A DNA stretch of 64,000 nucleotides from Euptelea pleiosperma (lineage: Eukaryota; Streptophyta; Magnoliopsida; Ranunculales; Eupteleaceae): contig CM068545.1 of NCBI GenBank assembly GCA_035048495.1, positions 17,505,702 to 17,569,701 of the forward strand. Direction: 5' to 3'. A program made the position numbers and the translations under genes. The notes beneath the pieces are model-generated. The model made no database searches and was not told the origin of the DNA. It saw nothing but the letters and a program-made list of their open reading frames with translations. Below are positions 44,546-55,080 of this stretch, piece after piece. The stretch's first letter is position 1. Each line of letters begins with the position of its first letter.

Positions 44546-45645
44546 GTCGAATTAAGGATAAGGTTAACTTTCAGGGGTTATTAATGAGAAATGTGTTTGG
44601 AGTCAGATACGAGTAGTGCTACGGTTCCACGGTTGCTCATTCAGCAAGACACATGTAGAATTTGGTAGCCCACGGATTTAATTGCGAACTGATCTTCGCC
44701 TCTGTCATCCAATGGATGAACCCTAAAACCTTCTAGAGTTGAACCGCTTCAAAACTCTGTCGATCTGCTTCCCCGCGACATGAATCAAACTCTAAAAATA
44801 TCAATCGACCTTAGAAAAAAAAAAAACCTGGATGAAGAAAAAATGGGTTAGGTTTGCAGGAAAGGGAAAAGGAAGATGGAGAAAAAAATCATATTCTGCT
44901 CTGAAGAGCAGAAAAGAAGTGATTTAAAGGCGTTCGATTGAACTTATTTGCATTGGTTGAATATAATCATAGAAATGTTTTGGCATCGAAAACGGAAAAA
45001 AATAAAAAAGAAATAGATCAAGAAAATCATCGATGGTGGAATTTTACCAGAGATCGATTAAAAAAGTAGAGAACATGACCCCGTGTATAAAAATTTAAAC
45101 ATGCTTCCATTCATCGTAAAACATGCCGATTTGATCAGAAAAGAACAAAACCAAAAAAATGGAAATTAATATATGACCGGTGTCAAAAAAATTAAACACG
45201 AAAATTTTTACATGCTTCCATTCACAGTAAAAAAAAATGCTGATTTGATCAATAAACACCAGAACCGGTGAATTAAAATAAAATGAAAATGTTTTGGGAT
45301 TGAAATTGGGAAGAAAAAAAATAGGTCGAGAAAATCGTCGATGGTGGAATCTTACCAGAGATCGATTGAAAAATAGAAAAAATTTACAGATTTTTAGAGC
45401 CAAATTTCTTCTTTTCCACGGAAAAGCAGCCAGAGAGAGAGATTGCTGAGAAAAAATTACATGCAGAGAAGATATAAAAGAAATGAAAAAAAATAAAGAG
45501 ACGTGTTTGTTCGAAAAAGACATGTTTCAAAGCAAGTTTTGAAAAACGTCTAATTGGGAAGAGAGAAAAAAAACTAAAAAAATGACGTGGCAGTCTGTCT
45601 GTCTAGAGTTCTGCGTTATCAGGGCTGCCCTATTATATAGATATA

Positions 45646-47610
45646 CTAGTGTTATTAGCCCGTGCTTAAGCACGAGCGAAATAATAAAAATACTTTTTTT
45701 TATTGTAGAGATACATTTTTTTAGTGTAGAGATGTAAAATTATTTCAACACTTTTAAAATCTTTTGATCTGACTTACATTCATAGATGTATTTTGATTGT
45801 TATATAGTAATGTTGCATTTGCATGGGTTGGTTCAGGGGACAACCATTTGGCGTACCCACATAGAAGATGAATCAGCGACTGATTTTTGGTGAGGAGATC
45901 ATCCTCACAAAAATTCAAATCATTCTTATGTTCGTAGACTGGTTTAGAAGTTGAAGAATTATGGACCGTTGATTTTTACCGTGTAACTTGAAAACCACAT
46001 TTGATGGTGTTAGAAATTTCAGCACGGGCTGATTTTTTGTTGGGGTGATCTATATGGTGAGGAGATCAGCCATTGATTCAACTTCTATGTGGGTCCGCCA
46101 AAATGGTTGTCAAAAGTGGTAGTCCCATGAACCCGACCCATGTTGCATAACTTGGAATCAAATTCTTAATTTTTTTCTTTTGGAATCACTTATTCTTGTT
46201 CAGAAACAATAAAACAAGAAATTCAATATTTTCAGATGTCCATACAATAATGTTATAATGATGGAAGCTTTTCAAATTTTATTCATAAAAATAATGTATC
46301 TAGTTGAATAAAATAACACTAAAAAAAGTTTCATATGCAGAGATGTTTAACAAAGTTATTTTTTCCAATCTTGCACTTAAAACTGTGCTATATATATATA
46401 GATTGGGTGTCTCGAATACCTATATAGTACCGCATGGATGTTTAGCCCTACGAATATGAACTGAATAATCTGCAATTTGAGTTGCAAAGAGAAAAGAGAA
46501 AATGAATTAGAACAATGACAAATTGAAGGATATAGGCTTTAAAATCCAACCCTCAAACAATGCACCATAGTCTTGACATGCTCAAAAATACTCGATGCGC
46601 CTCACCTCCTACAAATTGAAAGTATATATTTTTCTTAAATAACTGGAACAATAACGTAATTCCACCAAAACAAAATCAATAGTTCTTAAAAATGATCTCT
46701 TACCGTTGATAATGTAAGAAAAAAAGGAGAGGATTTTATTTTTGTAAATAAATACATGATCCTTCAAACATACATACATACACATCCATCATCGACTTAA
46801 AACAAAAACTCTTAAGTGCCTGCAAATGACCAAAAACTTGTTAGATTAAAATATCCAACTCAGTGAAATAGGAAAAAAAATAAAAGAAATTAGAAAAAGA
46901 AAAAAATTAAGAAAATAAAAAGAACACGGACCTCACTCCAAAATGACGCGAGTCTAGGTGTAGTTTGAGATGTACATCGATCGATGGTAAAAGCCATTTG
47001 ATTAGGGGTCACTGTAGTTTATTTATATTTTTCTTTTACTCACCGTGAGGTTATTTATTTTTTGGGATAAACGTTCTTTTTCCAAAGCTTAAGAAATCGA
47101 AACCGACACAATTAAGCTGTCCCTTATTAAAATGGAAACATCTTTGGTTAAAAATGGAAACAAATATATGATTTTGCCAGGAAATGTATGTAGAAAACGT
47201 TGAATGGACATTATAAGAATGGGAAAAAGCATATTTACTCAATTATTTATTTTGAATATTGGATGAGAGAGATGAGATGAAAACGTGATTTACGATATAA
47301 TTAAAAGTGTTTGATTAAAATGAAAACGCCTCTGCTTAAAATGGAAATAAATACATGATTTCTTAAGGAAACTTATGAAGACAAAGTTGAATAGACGTTA
47401 TTAGACTGGGAAGTGATGTATTTATTCAATCATTTATTTTGAATCTCAAATGATAGAGAGAAGGAAACGTTTTTGTCTAGGAGAGTGAGTAGGGACGTTT
47501 TTGGAATAGAATAAAAATAAATGAGTAAAGGGTGTTTTGGAAAAATTCATTGTAAAAAAGATGGAAAGAGCACCACCTCAGCCGTGCTGAGCTTTAGTAT
47601 AGATAATAGA
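45646..47610 (-). mobile_element. Helitron 4 (end uncertain)
   Basis: The 3' end is clear: 8-bp stem GCTCGTGC...GCACGGGC, about 11 nt, CTAG, then T, only 4 bp from Helitron 3. The 5' end may be at 47610 (A|TCTATTATCTATACTA, similar to Helitron 1) or at 46402 (A|TCTATATATATATAG). In the second case the rest would be another element lacking its 3' end. It includes a diverged foldback near 45.87-46.11 kb. Confidence 0.6.
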
Positions 47611-47774
47611 TTTAGTCAAGATAATATTCGTCTGGCTAAATATTCGCCATCGGAACTCTTTTTCTCATGTACCAAACAGGCCTTTCTTGAAGATCAGATT
47701 TTTTGAACTTAAAATCGAATAAAACTCGAAATTTTCCCATATTGAATTTTTGTCATATTCTAAAGGCAAAAAAA

Positions 47775-48146
47775 TGTAACAAGGTATGCCTGAAACTTTT
47801 TCGAATGCCGAAGCACGATTTTTGTTACTCACCACTGTAACCTGGGCCCATTGGCACGATTTTTGTTATCCCACCCCTTGGTGGAAATACACACCAAAAA
47901 TCACCTCGATTGGTAATCTATAACCATTAGATTTTAGCACTCTTCAAGGCGTTCTTACAGCCGTTGAATGCAGCCATTTTTTTTATGTCTAAAACCAACG
48001 GCTAAAAATCATTAAGCTGATTTTTGGTATGTATGTCTACTAAGGGTGGGCTAAACATCTATGCCGTCAGTGGGCCCAGATGGCATCGGTGATTACCAAA
48101 AATGCCGCTTCCGGAATTTAAAAGATCTCAGGTATACCTTGTTACA
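47775..48146. mobile_element. TGTAACAAGG inverted-repeat element
   Basis: The left end TGTAACAAGGTATGCCTGA and right end TCAGGTATACCTTGTTACA are inverted. The inner arms have ACCAAAAATCAC and GCTGATTTTTGGTATGTA. The right end overlaps the 9-bp target of the next element. Confidence 0.65.
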
Positions 48147-48149
48147 TCA

Positions 48150-48554
48150 GAGTAAAACTTGTGTCACAAGATGTTGTGACGGAAGCCGGTCAAAGCACTC
48201 AATACGAGCCACGTGGCATGCGATCATAGGGCAATGACCGTATGGATGTTTGGCCAGTCCCTCGGCGGATATACAAACCAAAAATCAGCCTGATTAGTGA
48301 TATACTACCTTTGTATTTTTGCACCCAAATAACGCTCAATAATGCTCAAATTTGTACCGTTAAAATCAACACATGAAAATAACTTCAATGGAATCGGTTA
48401 GAAATCATTAATCAGGCTGATTTTTTGTGTACCGGTACACCGAGGGACTGGACAAACATCCATACAGTCAGAACCTCTGAACATGTGCCACGTGGCTGGT
48501 ATTGAGTGCTGTGACCGGCTTCCGTCACAACATCTTGTGACACAAGTTTTACTC
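48150..48554. mobile_element. GAGTAAAACTT foldback element, perfect 9-bp TSD
   Basis: 405 bp with inverted arms starting GAGTAAAACTTGTGTCAC, then AGATGTTGTGACGGAAGCC, CACGTGGCA and CGTATGGATGTTTGGCCA. GTTACATCA occurs on both sides (48141-48149 and 48555-48563). The 9-bp size fits Mutator-type transposition. Non-coding. Confidence 0.88.
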
Positions 48555-48719
48555 GTTACATCACGACCCTATTCTAAATTGCTAACAAGGGTCCACTATG
48601 TGTTGTACGACATCCAGCCAGGTGGGAACTCGTATGATTGTAAGAATGTTTTGTTCATCCCTAGGTGGATCTATAGATCAAAACTAGACCCATGGTGATT
48701 CTTTGTTTTAGTTTTTTTC

Positions 48720-48899
48720 GAGTAAAACTTCTGTCACAATGGGATTGCAAATCACACAAAACACAGCCAATGAGTTCTCGGCACGTACGCCTAAAAAGCA
48801 AAAGCACATGTGTACGTTGCAAAGCACTTGTGTACGTGCCGAGAACTCATTGGCTGTGTTTTGTGTGATTTACAATTTCGTGTGATGGAAGTTTTACTC
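48720..48899. mobile_element. GAGTAAAACTT foldback element, 180 bp, with empty site in block A
   Basis: The arms start GAGTAAAACTTCTGTCACA and GAGTAAAACTTCCATCACA. The centre is another long palindrome (GAGAACTCATTGGCTGTG). GTTTTTTTC at 48711-48719 and 48900-48908 is the 9-bp duplication. Block A has a single GTTTTTTTC (26726-26734) at this point. Confidence 0.9.
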
Positions 48900-49025
48900 G
48901 TTTTTTTCATGGGTTGGATTTTATCCACGGGATTCGAGTATTATTTGGGGTTAGAAATCATCAATCAGGCTGAGTTTTGATCTGCCAGATGTCCATACGG
49001 TGCCACGTGGGTCATAGAGATGTTG

Positions 49026-49434
49026 TTGAGCAAAAACCTTTGATGACAGCATCGAGGCTGGTTCGATGACAGCGTGCAATATGGACCAACTGGAACACAG
49101 ACTCTGACCGTATGGATGTTTTTCCAATCCCTAGGTAGACCTACAACCAAAAATCAGCTTGATTAGTGATTTCAAACCTTCGGATCTTTGTACCTCAAAA
49201 AATGGTCAATAGTGCCCAAATTCTCACGGTTAAGATCAACCATGAAAATAATTCCAATCTAACGCCTAGAAATCACTAATCAGGCAGATTTTTAGTTTGC
49301 AGGTCCACCTAGGGATTGGCCAACATCCATACGGTCAGAATCCTATAAGATTATGACACGTGGCTTATATTGTGCGCTGTCATCGGCCTCGATGACAGTA
49401 CTCGCTGTGCTGTCATCAAAATTTTACTCTCATT
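49026..49434. mobile_element. GAG(C/T)AAAA..TTTGATGACAGC foldback element, block B copy
   Basis: The arms carry TTTGATGACAGC near 49038 and its inverse GCTGTCATCAAAATTTTACTC near 49420, plus the shared GACCGTATGGATGTTT and AAAAATCAGCTTGATTAG modules. It corresponds to 26866-27200 in block A, so this insertion predates the block duplication. Confidence 0.65.
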
Positions 49435-49703
49435 GTCATTGTAATCGTAGCATTGCCGTGGGGAAATTTTTTTCATAAGAATGGGTAAGGCGTTCGCATG
49501 GAAACTTTCGGGGGTCCATCGTGTCTTTTTTTCATTGGATTAATATAACTTCTTTTTTTGTAAGCCATTGGATTAATACAACGATTGTTGCATCTTGCAT
49601 GGTAATATTTTAATCCAATGAACGAGGGCGCCTCACGTAAACTTCCATACGGGACACATGATCGGATCACCACTCGAAAGTTATCGAGAATTCCAGATTC
49701 TGC

Positions 49704-49710
49704 ATATAAA
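49704..49710 (+). promoter_or_regulatory. Candidate TATA box of ELOF1
   Basis: ATATAAA about 30 bp before a pyrimidine-rich CCATTCTCCTCTC start region. It is well placed for transcription beginning near 49735. Confidence 0.55.
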
Positions 49711-49734
49711 GCCATTCCCATTTCCCCATTCTCC

Positions 49735-51790
49735 TCTCAAAAAAATTAGGGTTTTCATCTTGATCTGAGAAACCTCTGAGGTAGGGTTTGTAGGTTCGAT
49801 TCGATTGATTCGGTCGAAATTCTTCGAATTATTTAATCTCTAAGTTTCTCTTTTCTGTTATTTTTTGTTGATTTTTTGTGTTTGATCATATTTGCAGGTC
49901 GGAACTATTTCTCGCTCAAAGGGATTTCTCATAACTTTTCGCCATTAATTTAGGTAAGCATTTGTTTTAAATCTTGTGTTCGTTGAAATTCTAAGAGGTT
50001 AGGCTTCATGATTCTGGGTTTCTGTTCTTTGAGGGAAGAATCAAGTGGTTAGAAAGGGTTTGAAGTTAGTCTTTTTGGTTCAGATTATGTTTAGAAGTTA
50101 GGGTTTTAGTTTGATCGAGTTCGATGTTTGTCGTAATATTAGGATTTGTCTTATGAACGGATAGAAGTTTATTTGGATCGTCTTTGAACGTGATTTCCAG
50201 TGTTTTGGATATCCAGGGCTGAGGTTTTTATTCGATTATTTTCTGAGTTCTGATTAGGGTTTTGCTTCAGTTTTTTCTAGGGTTTGTAATTATGTTTATT
50301 TAGAGTGTTATCTCAGGTGTAATTTCGAGCTAAGGTTCCGACCCCATAGTTTAGGACACATACAGACACGTTTTTCCTACTCGGTTATTAGCATTATTTG
50401 AGCATTACGGTTGAAATTGAATGCAATCTTGATTTTATTATCACTGAAATCGGAAAAAAAATCTCGATGTGATTCTGTTTATCAGCTGCAATACTTTCTT
50501 TGCTATTGCACTGCATTATTGTGCTGGAATTGTTTCTCTTTCTATAATTATCTTTCTCAAAACACCGAATTTATTTATTTATTTTAGTTTTACTGTTTTA
50601 GTTTGCAATATGAATTTTGTGGTAATTTGGCACATGGTTGTTCCAGTTAATTGATTTAATTATAAAAAAAAGAGAGAAAATATATAGCGTGATTTTTTTT
50701 AATAGTACACACCATAACTGAACCAACGAAAATTGTTCCTTTCATCACTTATAAAGATACAGAAAACTCTGCAAACCCGAATTAGCAAAAGAAAAAATTT
50801 CAAAGCACATACTATCCACTTAAACTTGTTATCTAAACAAGCTTTGAAAATATGCAACTTTATTTAAAAGAAAAAAAAGTTACTACTGCAGACTTCAAAA
50901 CCCCAAATCTGTATGTGCCTTGATTGTGCCATATATATCCATCTCAATTAAGGTAGAATCTAATGTGTTGAAGTGAGGGAAGGGCGACCTGTGTCGTCGT
51001 TTCATAATTATAAGTAATAACCATTCATTTTCAATAAGCTAGGTAAACTTCATCAAACTTTGTCATAAACCTTATATTGAAAAAAAGTCACACCTACTAC
51101 TACAGAGTACAGATACCTCAGCTGCTGCAAGCATCTTGTTGATATATATATTTATCTAGACCTAAATTATTCTTAACAAGTTATAACCCCTTGCCTCGGT
51201 TTGAAGGTGTTTTATTCCACAAACAATTATTTGGTTAGGAGAATTCCACATAAGATTTCCAACTGCCCTAAACCGAGATATGGACCCTTGAGGCCATTTT
51301 TCTTAGTGGTCTGTGAAAGATCTTGATGTGGACAAGATCCTAACAATAATGATTGAAGTAACAGCAATTTACTCCTAAAAGCACAGTAATAATCAACTAG
51401 CTACTTGGAGTTCTATATATCGTTTAAGGAGGTGTCCAATAATTGCATGTTATGATCCTGTTCTCTGTCTTCTTTGTATGGGAGATGAAAATGAGTATTT
51501 CACAAAAGGACAAAACAAGGACGAAACCTCATAGCTATAGCTAGAGAGAGAGGAGTAAAAACTGACTGCTTTTTTAAAGACTGAAACTACTCAAAACATT
51601 GTGGAAGTCTTTGATCTATTTAAACAATTTTTGTCCAGCTGAAAGTTGCTTTTATTACGTGCTGGTCACTTGTTTATTTGTTCAGTAGAAACAAAGAATT
51701 GATCTGCACATTACATACTCTGTTGACCTATGTGTGAACTTACATATGAATTGAACCAGTGATACTGAAGGAAACGAACTCAGTTGAACC
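49735..51790 (+). other. Probable ELOF1 5'-UTR with introns
   Basis: Likely non-coding exons are about 49735-49781 (before GTAGGG) and 49898-49953 (after TTTGCAG, before GTAAGC). A 1.8-kb leader intron could end at AACCAG (51759) before the ATG exon. A TTAGGGTTTTC sequence lies at the start of the leader. Leader introns are common in plant housekeeping genes. Splice choice is inferred from motifs alone. Confidence 0.5.
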
Positions 51791-53292
51791 ATGGGCAAAA
51801 GGAAGTCAAGGGCGAAGCCACCTCCTAAGAAGCGGATGGACAAGCTTGATACTGTATTCAGTTGTCCCTTCTGCAACCACGGAACCAGTGTTGAGTGCCG
51901 CATGTAGGTGTTATTCAGTTTTATTTACCCCTTTAGATGTATGCATGTAGAGGAGAAATATGATCAAACTGAGGACCACTGTTCTCAAATGGATCCCATC
52001 TTATTGCATGGATGTTGGTGCACCTATTTAGTGATTGGATTGCTGGGTGGGCTACCTCTTGGATGAGGCATAAGCCAAAAAAAATAGAGACTATGGATGT
52101 TGTTAACCTTCCAATCCAGAGCTAAACTTCTACAGCTAGAAATATTAAAGCTCAGACCAGTGATGTTATAAACCCGGCATTTTATTACGTCATTGTTCCC
52201 ATGTCCAACACTCTGTTCATGTGTATTAACTTGCCACTAGGTGTATGACATTAACATTCTCTATTTATTTGCCTTGAAAAGAAACTTTCTGGCTTTCGTC
52301 CTTGTCAGAAAAAAAAGGTGTCCAGTTATTCAGATATCCGGGCTATTATGCCCCATCCACTAGTGGCCCTCATAATAAACAGTCCTTATCCATGAGTTGG
52401 TTGTCATGCATATAGCATTGAGGCTAGGGTGGGGTCCATTGAGGATGATGGACCTTCGCTGTCTACTATGCCATATGATTATGATTCTTGTTTTCCATGA
52501 CTTATAGGAGATGCACCTGGGTTGCAAGGAGGCCTAGTGTATAAGGTTGCATAGAGCATCTGTTACCAAGCTACTGTTTTGTGTAACTGATACAAAATTT
52601 GCATCTTGTTTCAGCGATATGAAGAATTTGATCGGTGAAGCAGTATGCGGGATTTGCCAAGAGAGCTTCAGCACAACCATCACTGGTATGTTTTCAATCC
52701 AGTGCCTTTGTCAGGAAGTTACTATTAATATGCCCCAATGGAGGAAATTTGAGCAAAGACACCTGCATGAGGAAAATTCAACCCAAATTCCACATGCAGC
52801 AAAAATACAGGAGCCACCCTGTTTTTTGAAAAAGTGAAAAACAAAGAGATGCACGTGCTTTTCAGCCGTTGTTCGAATCGGTTTCAAAAAAAAAAAAAAT
52901 TGTTCGAACGATAAAGTTCATCTGAGTTGAGAATGCTTCTGAATGGATTCTCCCCGTCCCAGGCAATAAAGCTAGTGGGATCGTTATTATTTTCTAATCA
53001 CTTTGACAATCAGCAATGCACTTTTTAAGACTTCTACATCATTTTGTTCTAATAATTACTTGTCAAAAAAGATCATACTGAACTGCTCTTTTCTTGTGTT
53101 TACAGCTTTATCTGAGCCCATTGATGTGTAAGTTCCAATCTAAATCTTACTCATAGTTCCACTAGTCTTTTCTTTTTCTTTTTTGATTTTGTGCCGTCGT
53201 ATCTGACAAAGGAGAAATTGCATCTCTGCAGGTACAGTGAATGGATCGATGAATGCGAGCGGGTCAACAACCTTGAAGAAGATGCTGCTTAG
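51791..53292 (+). CDS. ELF1: Transcription elongation factor 1 homolog (ELOF1/Elf1)
   Basis: Small zinc-binding factor that travels with RNA polymerase II and, in other eukaryotes, supports elongation and transcription-coupled repair. Four coding exons, 51791-51903, 52615-52685, 53106-53127 and 53232-53292, give 88 aa, the family's usual length. The N-terminus is basic, [20 protein letters not shown], then CPFC (C25, C28) and CGIC (C49, C52) form the zinc site, followed by [29 protein letters not shown] and an acidic tail. The start ATG has a strong ACCATGG context. Exon 3 is only 22 nt (SEPIDV). The introns are GT-AG. No truncation or missing ligand is seen. Confidence 0.95.
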
Positions 53293-54203
53293 GAGGCAGA
53301 CCAGATGTTCACTGATATGGTTTCACTGTAGAAAGCACAAACCAGAAAATGATAACAAGTGTTTGTCAATCTTATTCCTCCACTGACAAGGGAGGATCCT
53401 AATAGTGAAGCAGTTGTAACTCTTTTATCTACATATATTCGGTATGGTTTCAAAGAGATTTGGTAAAGATATACTTTGTTAGTATGGGAGTTGGGGATAC
53501 TGCACTTATGTCAAGTCACCCCCCAGATGGAGAACCCAACTAACATATGTTTATCAAGAACAAGTCTTGTATTTGCACCAGGTAAATATTAAGTCTGTGT
53601 GTGACATATGAAGGTTATAATTAAATATAGGTTACACAGTAATATTGTATTCTAGTTTGATTGTTCTGATTTTGGTTCCATGCTTTTAGCATTGGATTGG
53701 CTGTCCCAGCCCCCAGGCTCCCAGCCCAGGGGAGGGGTACGTCAGATTGGCAGTCAGTGTTGAAATTGCCGTTCCCTTTCATGAATAGGATACATTATTG
53801 AAGGAATGGGACCAAGTTACCGACCCAAATAAGTTGTTAATATGTTCCTTGTGTTCTTTAAGTAAGCCATCTTTCCTGGGTAAATCAGGAAACAAATTGG
53901 AGGCGAAAGTTGGAAGTGCCAAAGCACAATTATACGGCTACTAGGTTGTACCAATTGTTGGTGAAAATAGATGTTATGAAATGATTTTTGAGATAAAACT
54001 GGTCCTAGAGAAGCCAATTGACATACAACCTGCTCAAGCGTAGTTGGTGTGTACCCTCTCTTAGTCGTAGGTTGTGGGTCCAGTTCCACCTGGGTAGGTT
54101 TCCTCCACGAGCAGTGGGTGTTATCGCAGTTGAAATCACTCCTGTAGCCTTAGCGCCTTACGGTCTTGCAGTCCAGCCTCAACCATGTTGCTTAGCTAAA
54201 AAA
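53293..54203. other. ELOF1 3' flank
   Basis: 3'-UTR and intergenic sequence. No gene is recognised. Short open frames lack similarity known to me. Confidence 0.55.
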
Positions 54204-54500
54204 GAGAAACTTCTGTCACGGCGTTGTGGACGCTGATGGTATGGATGTTCAGTTAGACCTCGGTGGACCTCTAAACCAAAAATCAGCCTGATTAGTGATT
54301 TCTATAAGCAATTCGATAGTTTTTTAACGGTTGTAATTTGAGCGTTATTTGGGTCTGCAAAGATCCGAAGGTTGTAAATCACTAATCAGGCTGATTTTTG
54401 GTTATAGGTCCACCGAGGGACTGGCCAAACATCCATACGGTCAGTGTCCACTAAGAGTGTGACATTTGGCTCGTATTTTGTGTTGTGACAGAAGCTTCTG
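54204..54500. mobile_element. GAGAAACTTCTGTCAC foldback element
   Basis: Left GAGAAACTTCTGTCACGGCG and right GTTGTGACAGAAGCTTCTG pair. The inner modules CTAAACCAAAAATCAGCC / GGCTGATTTTTGGTTATAGG and GGACTGGCCAAACATCCATA are those of the GAGTAAAAC family. Confidence 0.7.
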
Positions 54501-54639
54501 GTCAGGAATGGAGTTTGTTCGGGTCAGGAATGGAGGTTATAAGAATGAGACTGATCAGACGCATAGTTTATCAGATGAGTAAAAAATGCATCTGGGAACA
54601 AAAGGCGACATTGGCTGTTAGTATAAGCTTTATCTAGAC

Positions 54640-55080
54640 GTTCTTAGACATAGGCGATACCTTGACGTTTGCTAGATTAAGAGCAACCCGAAAACCCCAG
54701 GTCAGAGAAGTCAGACCACTTGGAGAATTCCATGAGGGTTGCATTAGTTTTGATCTTTGTAGAGGTTCCTCCCTTTTTTTTCCCAGTGGGCAGAAAGGTC
54801 GAAGTCTATCAGCAATAATCCAGGGGATTGATATAGTGTGGATTAGAGAGGAGATCACGCCAAAGGATTTGACGATGATGAGTCCGTGGGTCTCCGTAGA
54901 TGACAAAAAAGAAGCCAATGGCAGCCAGTGTGTTCAGATTTGATCAAAAGATGAATGCCCAGGTTAGTTTTGGAGAGTACATCAATTTTGAACCCATATT
55001 TCCAAGCTGCAAGCAACCCACCATTCTTTTCGTGGGCTGGTTGAGAACTAAAATTTGGATACCGATTTTTCTTCACGACA
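54640..55080 (-). mobile_element. L1-type LINE endonuclease relic
   Basis: Minus-strand frames read GGLLAAWKYGFKIDVLSKTN, IHLLIKSEHTGCHWLLFC, then, in another frame, SFGVISSLIHTISIPWIIA, PLQRSKLMQPSW and SLTWGFRVA. This is the layout of the APE-type endonuclease domain of plant L1 elements (GGLL.W, HWLLTC, IPW.I.GDFNA, DLGF.G), with the GDFNA box destroyed. The two frames show a frameshift. Inactive. Confidence 0.6.

Larger units (their letters stand above)
43544..45641 (-). mobile_element. Helitron 3 (non-autonomous)
   Basis: The minus-strand 5' end is TCTATATAATAGGGC after A. The 3' end has the hairpin GCCCGTGC...GCGCGGGG, then CTAG before T. Inside are two foldback modules (about 43.9-44.55 kb) and an imperfect repeat of about 300 bp (GATGGTGGAATTTTACCAG near 45032 and again near 45340). 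A 142-codon open frame over this repeat is AT-rich and low-complexity and is not called. Confidence 0.7.
42653..47683. mobile_element. 5.0-kb composite insertion with GTTTGGTA ends
   Basis: The left end AGGGCATGTTTGGTAACGC and right end ATGTACCAAACAGGCCT are inverted, each followed inward by GGCGAATATTTAGC. In block A the two flanks are nearly adjacent (about 26510-26550), so all this DNA is extra. It carries a hAT MITE, Helitrons 3 and 4 and foldbacks. The left part is also truncated inside unit 1 (from 39712). No target duplication is evident. Confidence 0.55.
27845..49445. repeat. Segmental duplication block B
   Basis: Second copy of the block A series in the same orientation. It is longer because of a solo LTR and nested MITEs (28927-30839), extra foldbacks (34.8-35.6 kb), a 2.95-kb local tandem duplication (37601-43504) and a Helitron-rich composite (42653-47683). 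It lost about 500 bp of the second LINE relic between 32690 and 32695 relative to block A. It ends about 300 bp upstream of the ELOF1 transcription start. Confidence 0.82.

Noticed and set aside
45095..45523. 142-codon minus-strand open frame rich in Phe, Ser and Ile
   Set aside because: It lies inside Helitron 3, is built on an imperfect internal repeat (the EWKHV motif occurs twice), and is low-complexity. It is better explained as AT-rich repeat than as a membrane protein gene.
44400..54500. Regular recurrence of CCAAAAATCAGCCTGATTAG-like units as a possible CRISPR or satellite array
   Set aside because: The units are inverted pairs inside separate foldback transposons, irregularly spaced and flanked by target duplications in a plant genome. 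It is not a CRISPR array or tandem satellite.
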